Positions 1 to 6,207 of a stretch of DNA of 8,425 nt are shown one piece after another. Source of the stretch: Candidatus Cloacimonadota bacterium. Lineage in GTDB: Bacteria > Cloacimonadota > Cloacimonadia > Cloacimonadales > Cloacimonadaceae. Made by a program: the position numbers and the translations under genes. Within the stretch, counting starts at the first letter, position 1. The number at the start of each line of letters is the position of its first letter. Where the stretch lies: positions 1 through 8,425 of the forward strand of contig DAHVPA010000073.1 of assembly GCA_027318525.1 (NCBI GenBank). The letters are read 5' to 3'. A model generated the notes under the pieces. The model made no database searches, was not told the origin of the DNA, and saw only the letters and a program-made list of their open reading frames with translations.

Positions 1-199
1 TCAGTTTTTCTGCATGAGCCAGAGGATTGCTGTTCTGACGAGTCCGGTTGTGGTCGGAAGTTATTATGATGCCATCTTTAACGATAACAGCTCCAACCGG
101 AATCTCATCCAGAGACAGAGCTTGCCTTGCCTGCTTTAGTGCTGCCTGCATAAAGCAGATGTCCTGTTCTAACCTTGAATCAGGTTTGTGGTTCATCAT
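1..199 (-). CDS. tadA: TadA-like tRNA-specific adenosine deaminase, 3'-truncated by the window edge
   Basis: The first 66 codons of a CDA-fold deaminase. TadA converts adenosine 34 of tRNA-Arg(ACG) to inosine, allowing one tRNA to read several Arg codons. Seen: an N-terminal helix (MQAALKQARQAL, about 17-28), then EIPVGAVIVKDG (about 32-43), and LAHAEKL (about 60-66). In HAE, His62 is the expected zinc ligand and Glu64 the proton shuttle. The PVGAV block and the following N-R/HAE spacing fit TadA better than guanine or cytidine deaminases. The residue after HAE is Lys, where Met or another hydrophobic is usual. The second zinc motif (PCxxC) lies beyond base 1, so the assignment cannot be completed here. 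Two in-frame ATG codons (199 and 196) are adjacent. Either gives an overlap with the TPR gene, and neither has a Shine-Dalgarno sequence. Confidence 0.82.
   Translation of the reverse strand, partial: MMNHKPDSRLEQDICFMQAALKQARQALSLDEIPVGAVIVKDGIIITSDHNRTRQNSNPLAHAEKL
180..199 (-). other. 20-base overlap of the TPR gene and tadA
   Basis: The first tadA ATG (199) lies inside the acidic tail of the TPR gene, whose TGA stop is at 182-180. If the second ATG (196) is used, the overlap is 17 bases. The tadA start has no Shine-Dalgarno sequence, and directly before it the message is pyrimidine-rich (CTCCTCCTC), so reinitiation by ribosomes finishing the TPR gene is likely. Confidence 0.8.
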
Positions 200-1097
200 C
201 TTGAGGAGGAGCTTCGCTATCAGCTTGCAGCTTGTGCAATTTGTCTTTGAGAATGAGTAAAAGTGGATCTGAATTACCCAGCATCCGGAATGCTTTGCTC
301 AAGGCACGGTCAGCATTGGAATAGTCACGTTTCTGGAGATAAATTCTGATCAGGTCTTCATAAAACAGACCATAGCGAGGATTAAACTCCAGACCTCTGA
401 GCAAAAGTTCTATCGCTTTATCCAGTTGTCCTATCTGCCAGGCTGACTGCATAAAACTGTGCAAATGCTCGGGATTGGTAATAGGACCAAGCTCATCAGC
501 CTTTTTGAATGCAAAATAAGATTTGAGCCAGATCTTTTTATAACTCCAGATAAATCCAAGCAGGATTTGCTGATATCGCTGGATACCAAAGCGTTTCTCC
601 ATTTCCTGTAAATAATCCAGACCTTCACCATATTTATGCAGGCGTAACAGCTCCTCAACCAGAAAATAGAATAGATTGGCATTGTCGCTAATCTGTCTTA
701 TCAAGATCTTGAGATAGTGTATGCTAAATTCGTGATCTCCGCTATAAGCATATGCAAGAGCTTTGTTATAATTCAATTCAGGACCATCCCCACTAACCTG
801 GTCATAGTAATACAAAGCCATCTTATAATCACTTAAAGATAAGTAACAATTACCGATAATGAAAAGCAGATGTTCGTCTTTGGGATTGGTAATCAGTGAT
901 TTCTGATATGCGTCAATCGCTTGTTCAAAAATGCGGTGTCTGTTGTAAACATCACCTAAAGTAAGATACACAGAGCTTTCGCCAGGATATTCTTCTGCAG
1001 CTTTTTCCAGTATGTTTACTGCATGCAGCCAATTTTTCCGACCGATTACTTCAGCTCTGAGCAGGATATTCTTTAATTCGCCGGGTAGAGTATTCAT
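180..1097 (-). CDS. Tetratricopeptide repeat (TPR) protein
   Basis: A 305-residue, nearly all-helical repeat protein with no signal peptide or membrane segment, so probably a cytosolic protein-protein interaction adaptor. The clearest TPR units are at about 42-72 (VYLTLGDVYNRHRIFEQAIDA), 76-100 (LLFIIGNCYLSLSDYKMALYYYD) and 108-130 (NYNKALAYAYSGDHEFSIHYL). Degenerate helical pairs cover about 140-205. Further units lie at about 213-240 (SAWQIGQLDKAIELLLRGLEFNPR) and 245-270 (EDLIRIYLQKRDYSNADRALSKAF). The last 15 residues are acidic, proline-rich and probably disordered. The 3' end of the gene is shared with the tadA start. The ATG at 1097 lies one base after the tricorn stop codon (TGATATG), with no Shine-Dalgarno sequence, so translation probably depends on reinitiation from the tricorn gene. 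Partner and function are not recognisable. Adjacency to the tricorn gene is suggestive only, because that protease appears to be exported. Confidence 0.88.
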   Translation of the reverse strand: MNTLPGELKNILLRAEVIGRKNWLHAVNILEKAAEEYPGESSVYLTLGDVYNRHRIFEQAIDAYQKSLITNPKDEHLLFIIGNCYLSLSDYKMALYYYDQVSGDGPELNYNKALAYAYSGDHEFSIHYLKILIRQISDNANLFYFLVEELLRLHKYGEGLDYLQEMEKRFGIQRYQQILLGFIWSYKKIWLKSYFAFKKADELGPITNPEHLHSFMQSAWQIGQLDKAIELLLRGLEFNPRYGLFYEDLIRIYLQKRDYSNADRALSKAFRMLGNSDPLLLILKDKLHKLQADSEAPPQDDEPQT

Positions 1098-1098
1098 A

Positions 1099-4000
1099 TC
1101 ATTTCAGCTGATCTAAAAGAACTTCCACAGCTTTTTTAAGCTGGATATCATTGTCTGCTATAATATCATTTAAGTCCATTTCCACTCTGATGTCCGGTTG
1201 AGCACCATTGCCTTCCATGTTGGTCCCATCCAACCTATACCATCCTGAGCCAGGCATTCGCATAGACGAACCATCCATCAACTGAATCTCCCAGGTCCCT
1301 ATTACAGATCCGCTGGTTGGCATTCCAATAACTGTCCCAAGCTTTGCTTCTTTGAAAAGCTGGGGAAAGATTTCAGCATCCGAGAAGGAATGCTCATCAA
1401 TCAACAAAGCAACAGGTTTTGTCCATGTCCTGCCCGGAGTTAAGCTCATTTCCGAGCCAAATCTGCGACTTGTCGTATAAGCATTAGGTTTTTGTGAAAG
1501 GAAGTTCAGCAAATCATTATGAATTCTACCGCCAACATTGCCTCTGATATCTATTATCAAAGCTTCTTTATCAGCATTTCGGGTAAAGACTTCACTAATG
1601 AAATTGCGGTATTCAGAACCACTCATCCTGGGAATCAAAACATAACCGATGCGATTCGAAGAGTATTGATTTGTTTTACTGCGGCGTTGTTCGACTTTAT
1701 TCCTGAACCATAACTCCCGATTCTCAGACCAACTCAGCCCTTTGACACTGAGTTTTTTTGCTACGCCATTACTTAGGAATCCCAGTTCGATGGTTTTTCC
1801 AGTCTGGTCTGCCAGGAGCGAGTCAATGCTTGTGTATGGTGTGATGTTTGTGCCATTGATCGATTTCAGAATGTCACCGGACCTGATTGCGTGAAAATTA
1901 TAAAGAGCGGATCCGTGATAAATCTCTGAAACGCGTACACCAGATTGCATCAAACTGCTGTAATCCAATACCATACCAAGCCAGGCTGAAGGTTTGGATC
2001 TGACCTCAGACTCGCTGCGGATAGTAAATCCCGTGTGAGAAGCATTGATTTCACCTATCATTTCTTCAACGACTAGTTCCAAATCTCTGGAATCGTCAAC
2101 ATAAGACAGATACGGTTTGAATCTGTTTTTCAGAGCATACCAGTTTTTATTATGCATATAAGGGTCATAGAAGTTTTTGCCGAAAATACCCCAAACTTGT
2201 TCAAATACCTTTTGATTTAGGATTCTACGGTTATAAGTGTAAACAAATTGGTTATTAATGTCAGTCTTGGTTTTTGATTTCAATGGCTGCACTCGAAGTT
2301 TCTTGCTTTCTTTGAAGTAGATTGACTGGTCATTAACTATTTGATAATCCAAAGCTAGAGGAAATGAACCAACCTCAGTCTGATTCTTGCCATCAATATT
2401 GATTTTATTCAGGAGTGATTTGCTGTCTTTTCCACGAGTTTCCTTAACATAATAGAATGAAGTATCGTCAATTGCCTGAACAGGATATATAAAGTCCTGA
2501 TCTGCGACGATAGATTTTATCCTGTATTCAATTAAATCCCAATCTATCTTACTGTAAGCTAAAGGAGCAGCAATCTCGGATTTGGTTTTACGTTTAGTGT
2601 TCAAACTGTCAGCTTTAGATAAAGATAATATCTCTTTCCAATTGTCTTTTTCCAGTTCAAATTCGTCACGCGGAATTAAATCCATCCTACAGATATGATA
2701 ACCATCATCACTCTTTCCGAACAGGATAGACTTCTGATCTGGGAGCCAGGTAAAATTGTAGATCCAGGCATCTTCATTTTGGATTAGCCTTCTCGAGCCA
2801 CTGATAAAGTCGTAAAGATATATTTCGCGTATCCTTACATCATCCCTGATGGTTGCAAATACTGCCATATTCCCATCTGGACTGATGGCAAGTGAAGTAC
2901 CGATAACTTTATCAGTAAGAACAGGTTTGATATTATCAAAATTCCTGTCTGCCACTGCTATTCTACCGCCACCCAAAGAATCAGTATACTCAATCACCCA
3001 ATGATGCTCGGAAGATTTGTAAAACCTATCCACATAGAATCTATCTGCACCATACCAGAAGACTGACTCGACAGTAAAAACTGAGTCAATCTTGGTTTTG
3101 AAGAGTTTGGGGATTCCCTCGTCATTCTGGATAAAAACCACAGTCCTATTATCTGACAGAAAGGCTGGATTTTGAGCACCAGAGTGTGAATCTGTGATTT
3201 GCTTTACTTCGCCGCCTTTGCGTGGCATCACAAACAGGTCATACTTATATGTAAAAGCAAGAAGTAATTCATCTTCCGAGATAGCAAAATCATCATAAGT
3301 ATCAGAGACAGATTCAACAGTATCAAAGCTTTTCCAGTCATCTTCATTGATTACGATTTCCGGTTGAAATACTTTAAGGGAATCAGGTCTTCCGGGGTCA
3401 TAACACCAGATGGAATCAAATACTTCAAAAACCATTCTGTCATTAAATCTTGCGATATCAACATCTCTGACTGACCAGGTTGAGAAGGACGTGAGTTGCA
3501 GAGGATTGGTCAGGTTTGCATCATCTGACTTGAAAAGTTGAAAACATGTCCCATCCGAGGCGCAGTAATAGACTGCTCCAGATACTTTCGAGAAGACAGG
3601 ATAACGCTCAGTATATTCGGTATCAGTTAATCTATTATACTTTTTGGTGGTAAGATCGTATAGCCATAGATCACCGTTGGTGCTTCCTTTGAAGCTTTCC
3701 CTGTAGGCATCACCATATCTGTTGAATATAATTTTATCACCAGCCGGACTTAAGGAGGAGAAGTAATCTCCGATTTCTGCTATGAGTTGAGGTCTTTTAC
3801 CGGACAACGGGGCTTCATACAAGGAAGTGCCCCAATCCAGACTTGACTTGCTGCAAAGCAGAGCATTACCATCCGGGAACCAGTCGCACACTGTCATTGA
3901 TTCTTTGCTGACAGGTTTTGCTTCGCCACCAGGTGCGGGCATAATATAAGAGATATATTGACCTTCACGGTTGGAAGTGAAGGCGATGCTCTTCCCGTCA

Positions 4001-4215
4001 GGAGACCAGCAAAGTCCGTATTCGTAGGCTGCGGTTGAGGTCAGACGTTTGGCAATTCCGCCACTGAATGGCATAGACCAGATATCTCCATTATAAACAA
4101 AACATATCTGAGTGCCATCCGGAGATATTGCCGGGTCAGTTAAGAAATGCGGTTCATAGCCTGCCAGGCTGCATATAGACACTATGATAAATACAATTGC
4201 AATTATCTGCTTCAT
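1099..4215 (-). CDS. Tricorn protease homolog (S41B serine peptidase), secreted/periplasmic
   Basis: A 1038-residue homolog of tricorn, the large self-compartmentalising protease that cuts peptides released by upstream proteases. A signal peptide (MKQII, a hydrophobic core, then SICSLAG) spans about 1-19. Residues 20-290 hold beta-propeller repeats of the TolB/PD40 type (AISPDGTQICFV, WSPDGKSIAFT, DWFPDGNALL, SLSPAGDKIIF). Residues 305-590 form a second propeller (AISPDGNMAVFA, TWLPDQKSILFG). A helical C1 domain (about 664-735) contains YDPYMHNKNW and ASHTGF. A PDZ domain covers about 741-826 and the C2 catalytic domain 846-1038. The full tricorn catalytic set is visible: Ser726, His727, nucleophile Ser945 with Asp946 (SFSDAE), Glu1001 (NMEGNG), and the oxyanion region RGNVGG (891-896). 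The distances (219 and 56) closely match archaeal tricorn (220 and 58). The ATG has AGGA 6 bases upstream, the best ribosome binding site here. The TPR gene starts one base after its stop. It is expected to be active outside the cytoplasm. Confidence 0.95.
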   Translation of the reverse strand: MKQIIAIVFIIVSICSLAGYEPHFLTDPAISPDGTQICFVYNGDIWSMPFSGGIAKRLTSTAAYEYGLCWSPDGKSIAFTSNREGQYISYIMPAPGGEAKPVSKESMTVCDWFPDGNALLCSKSSLDWGTSLYEAPLSGKRPQLIAEIGDYFSSLSPAGDKIIFNRYGDAYRESFKGSTNGDLWLYDLTTKKYNRLTDTEYTERYPVFSKVSGAVYYCASDGTCFQLFKSDDANLTNPLQLTSFSTWSVRDVDIARFNDRMVFEVFDSIWCYDPGRPDSLKVFQPEIVINEDDWKSFDTVESVSDTYDDFAISEDELLLAFTYKYDLFVMPRKGGEVKQITDSHSGAQNPAFLSDNRTVVFIQNDEGIPKLFKTKIDSVFTVESVFWYGADRFYVDRFYKSSEHHWVIEYTDSLGGGRIAVADRNFDNIKPVLTDKVIGTSLAISPDGNMAVFATIRDDVRIREIYLYDFISGSRRLIQNEDAWIYNFTWLPDQKSILFGKSDDGYHICRMDLIPRDEFELEKDNWKEILSLSKADSLNTKRKTKSEIAAPLAYSKIDWDLIEYRIKSIVADQDFIYPVQAIDDTSFYYVKETRGKDSKSLLNKINIDGKNQTEVGSFPLALDYQIVNDQSIYFKESKKLRVQPLKSKTKTDINNQFVYTYNRRILNQKVFEQVWGIFGKNFYDPYMHNKNWYALKNRFKPYLSYVDDSRDLELVVEEMIGEINASHTGFTIRSESEVRSKPSAWLGMVLDYSSLMQSGVRVSEIYHGSALYNFHAIRSGDILKSINGTNITPYTSIDSLLADQTGKTIELGFLSNGVAKKLSVKGLSWSENRELWFRNKVEQRRSKTNQYSSNRIGYVLIPRMSGSEYRNFISEVFTRNADKEALIIDIRGNVGGRIHNDLLNFLSQKPNAYTTSRRFGSEMSLTPGRTWTKPVALLIDEHSFSDAEIFPQLFKEAKLGTVIGMPTSGSVIGTWEIQLMDGSSMRMPGSGWYRLDGTNMEGNGAQPDIRVEMDLNDIIADNDIQLKKAVEVLLDQLK

Positions 4216-4221
4216 GAGGTT

Positions 4222-4225
4222 TCCT
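4222..4225 (-). promoter_or_regulatory. Ribosome binding site of the tricorn gene
   Basis: AGGA on the minus strand, 6 bases before the ATG at 4215, in the 16-base gap after the FapA-like gene. It is the clearest Shine-Dalgarno sequence in the window and sits in the longest gap. It supports this start, which also gives a complete signal peptide. The tricorn gene can therefore initiate on its own rather than only by coupling. Confidence 0.7.
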
Positions 4226-4231
4226 ATTGAG

Positions 4232-5518
4232 TTAGTCTGCCAGATACTCGATATCGGAAGATGTCTGTTTGATTTGAAATGACTTGTTTAAGACTCTGAT
4301 ATAAGCTCCTTTAAAAGCCAGATTTCTGACCCTGATATATCTCGGTAGCTCATTTTCGTTCTCAAAGTAAGCTTTCATTTCTTCTGCGAGGGTATGTTCC
4401 AGATTTCGGAGTTTTTTATAGGCCTGGTCAATTCTGTCTGAATTGATATCAAAGTTTTCTTCCATCTTGGATATGGAATTTTTAAGCTGGCTAATCCTTT
4501 CTTTAAGGAAAGGTGAGATTGTGATTTCAGCTTCTGTTTCGTTGTATTCTTCATCTCCCAAATCTGCCACATCTATGGAGCCGGCAGAAAAAACCTGGCT
4601 GCTGCAAATCCGGCTGGTTTCGGGATTGCCGCTTATCTTCTTCTCTGCTACAACCCGTGAACCTTTGACGATATTATCAAAAGCAAGTTGTCCTCTCGTC
4701 AGCACCAGAGAATCTGTTATACTTCCACAATGCATATCTCCCTGAGCTATAACTCCGGTAGTCTGGCATTCAATGATTTCCCCTGTGATATCAAGATTGC
4801 CTTCGCAATATATCTCTGCTGAGATTACATTACCTTTGATGGTAAGGTCTTTCATAACAGTGATATGTGCTTTGTTTATCGAGCCTTCTATCACAAGAGA
4901 AGTGGGAAGATTGAGAGGGATTTTTGTCAGCTTGATATCACCTTTATAAACCAAGTCGTGAGCGATGTGGACTCTTCCATCTCCGTCCAGATAAGGGAAT
5001 CCGTCTTCTGCTGCTACAAGCTGCTTGTTTTCGGTATCAAGACTGACGTTTTCACCTGCATATTCTGCTAAGGAAAGGGAACTGGCAAGATTGGTAGCCA
5101 ACTCACCGAAAACGTTGTAAATGGATGCTCCTTCACTAAAGAGATTAAAAGCTACATTTGCCAAGGGAGTTCCTGCTTCCACATAAGGCCAGGTCTGGAC
5201 ATCCCGGAAGCTCCAATCTTTGTCCGGAAGGTAAGTTTTGGCAGTATCAAATTGATAATTTACTGTCTCATTCTGTGTGGCGGTTTTACAGATTGCCACA
5301 GGAAAGGGTTTGTCATAGTCCTTGTTATATCCGTTTTCAGACATCCATTGGATGGCGTCTTCAAATCCATTGCAGATACCTGCGTCATCAATCAGATTTA
5401 GGATTTCACGTTCATTAATGATTTTGTCTGACCTATGGATATACATCCAGGCAGACATCTTATCTTCATTAATGCGAATGGATACGTTTCCGGAAGGGCT
5501 ATAGATGATATTTTCCAT
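4232..5518 (-). CDS. FapA family protein (DUF342): beta-helix plus coiled coil
   Basis: A 428-residue protein of the FapA/DUF342 family, named from Vibrio flagellar assembly protein A but widespread in bacteria without flagella. No signal peptide or membrane segment is visible, so it is probably cytosolic. The N-terminal part (about 1-150) ends in the family-typical segment GTPLANVAFNLFSEG...NVFGE at about 116-139. From about 165 to 320 short hydrophobic beta rungs with turning glycines (SLVIEGSIN, DLTIKGNV, LDITGEII, GVIAQGDM, VFSAGSIDVADL) indicate a right-handed beta-helix. Residues about 335-388 are charged and heptad-like, consistent with a coiled coil, followed by a short C-terminal beta-rich end. 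The chosen ATG has AGGGA 6 bases upstream. It overlaps the end of the pgeF-like gene by 20 bases and sits 16 bases before the tricorn gene. There is no flagellar gene in view, so a flagellar role is not supported. A structural scaffold role is a guess. Confidence 0.82.
   Translation of the reverse strand: MENIIYSPSGNVSIRINEDKMSAWMYIHRSDKIINEREILNLIDDAGICNGFEDAIQWMSENGYNKDYDKPFPVAICKTATQNETVNYQFDTAKTYLPDKDWSFRDVQTWPYVEAGTPLANVAFNLFSEGASIYNVFGELATNLASSLSLAEYAGENVSLDTENKQLVAAEDGFPYLDGDGRVHIAHDLVYKGDIKLTKIPLNLPTSLVIEGSINKAHITVMKDLTIKGNVISAEIYCEGNLDITGEIIECQTTGVIAQGDMHCGSITDSLVLTRGQLAFDNIVKGSRVVAEKKISGNPETSRICSSQVFSAGSIDVADLGDEEYNETEAEITISPFLKERISQLKNSISKMEENFDINSDRIDQAYKKLRNLEHTLAEEMKAYFENENELPRYIRVRNLAFKGAYIRVLNKSFQIKQTSSDIEYLAD
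5499..5518 (-). other. 20-base overlap of the pgeF-like and FapA-like genes
   Basis: The FapA-like ATG (5518) precedes the pgeF-like TAG stop (5501-5499), so 20 bases are read in two frames. They encode the ends YNGKYHL and MENIIYS. This arrangement suggests translational coupling. The same overlap length recurs at the TPR/tadA junction. Confidence 0.85.
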
Positions 5519-6203
5519 TATACATCCCTATCAAATTTACTTGCCGGTTATGAGTGCCGTCTCTCCTGTAGGAGAAGTGTGTTAAAGACTCATAAGTACA
5601 GGTTTTATTCATAACGATGTTGTCCTCTTTCAAACCGGAAGCAAGTAATTGCAACCGAAGGACAGCTTGAATATCAGGGTATCTTATGTCAAAGGTTTTT
5701 AATTTTAATCCCGATTTCAGGCAAGCATCATAAAACTCCTGTCCTGTCTGGGGATTGACGGGATAATGGTCTCTGCAAACCCCGGGTCCAATCCAAGCGA
5801 GGAGTTGCGAAGGTTTGGTTCCGTATGCCTGCTGCATAGTCCGAACCGTGGCTAAGACAATATTTTTCCGCGTTCCTTCCCTGCCACTGTGTATCGCTCC
5901 AACAGCCTGATTTTGAAGATCGAAGAACAGAACTGGAGTGCAATCTGCAGTTCTGATCAGCAAAAACTGATTGGGAATATTGGTAACGAGTGCATCGCAA
6001 TCCATTATCTGTGGGTGCTCATGGAATCCTGCGCCGTTATCTGCTTCAGCACAAATGTGGACGTTTTGGGAATGGGTTTGTTCTGCAATGACCAAAGATT
6101 TTATCCTGATTTGAAAATCTCCCACAAAAAAGTCTTCATGGTCTTTCATGATTGTCCGATAAGGGATAGAAGCGTCACCAATATAGCGGAATAGCTTTGT
6201 CAT
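5499..6203 (-). CDS. pgeF: PgeF/YfiH family protein (multicopper-fold purine nucleoside phosphorylase / peptidoglycan editing factor)
   Basis: A 234-residue cytosolic protein of the DUF152/YfiH family, close to the family's usual 230-270. Members have been reported to cleave purine nucleosides (phosphorylase and adenosine deaminase activity). In E. coli the protein prevents wrong amino acids entering peptidoglycan precursors. Metal ligands match the E. coli set: His44 in EQTHSQNV, Cys88 in TADCTPVLFFD and His105 in AIHSGREGT. The Cys-His distance of 17 is as in YfiH. Also present are DALVTN (about 70-75), WIGPGVCRDHYPV (about 137-149), and a C-terminal CTYESLTHFSYRRDGTHNRQ block. The usual GWRG motif reads GREG, so the conserved Trp is missing (see findings). 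The start follows the MFS stop by 4 bases without a strong Shine-Dalgarno sequence, and its last 20 bases overlap the next gene. Whether it acts in nucleoside salvage or wall quality control cannot be decided from sequence. Confidence 0.93.
   Translation of the reverse strand: MTKLFRYIGDASIPYRTIMKDHEDFFVGDFQIRIKSLVIAEQTHSQNVHICAEADNGAGFHEHPQIMDCDALVTNIPNQFLLIRTADCTPVLFFDLQNQAVGAIHSGREGTRKNIVLATVRTMQQAYGTKPSQLLAWIGPGVCRDHYPVNPQTGQEFYDACLKSGLKLKTFDIRYPDIQAVLRLQLLASGLKEDNIVMNKTCTYESLTHFSYRRDGTHNRQVNLIGMYNGKYHL
5525..5529 (-). promoter_or_regulatory. Weak ribosome binding site of the FapA-like gene
   Basis: AGGGA on the minus strand, 6 bases before the ATG at 5518, lying inside the last codons of the pgeF-like gene. 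It is an imperfect match but well placed. It supports choosing this ATG even though it overlaps the upstream gene by 20 bases. The out-of-frame ATG at 5525 is an internal Met codon of the pgeF-like gene. Confidence 0.5.
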
Positions 6204-6207
6204 ATCA

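Noticed and set aside
203..211. GAGGAGGAG on the plus strand, resembling a strong Shine-Dalgarno sequence
   Set aside because: No plausible plus-strand gene follows at ribosome-binding distance. It is the complement of Ala-Pro-Pro codons in the TPR gene tail.
48..260. A 70-codon plus-strand frame across the tadA and TPR ends
   Set aside because: It is antisense to the two coding regions and lacks any family signature; the minus-strand deaminase motifs explain this stretch.
4158..4215. Possible lipoprotein signal (Cys at residue 15) in the tricorn homolog
   Set aside because: The residue before the Cys is Ile, not Gly, Ala or Ser, so it does not fit a lipobox; a type I signal peptide is more likely.
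1099..4215. Prolyl oligopeptidase/DPP-IV-like (S9) peptidase, because of the TolB-type propeller
   Set aside because: There is no alpha/beta-hydrolase domain. The C-terminal half has a PDZ domain and tricorn S41-type catalytic motifs.
4443..4745. A 100-codon plus-strand frame antisense to the FapA-like gene
   Set aside because: It is low-complexity (Ser/Leu-rich) with no ribosome binding site or recognisable domain, and lies wholly inside a well-supported gene.
5889..6194. A 101-codon plus-strand frame antisense to the pgeF-like gene
   Set aside because: The minus strand carries the conserved metal-ligand motifs; this frame has no motif of its own.
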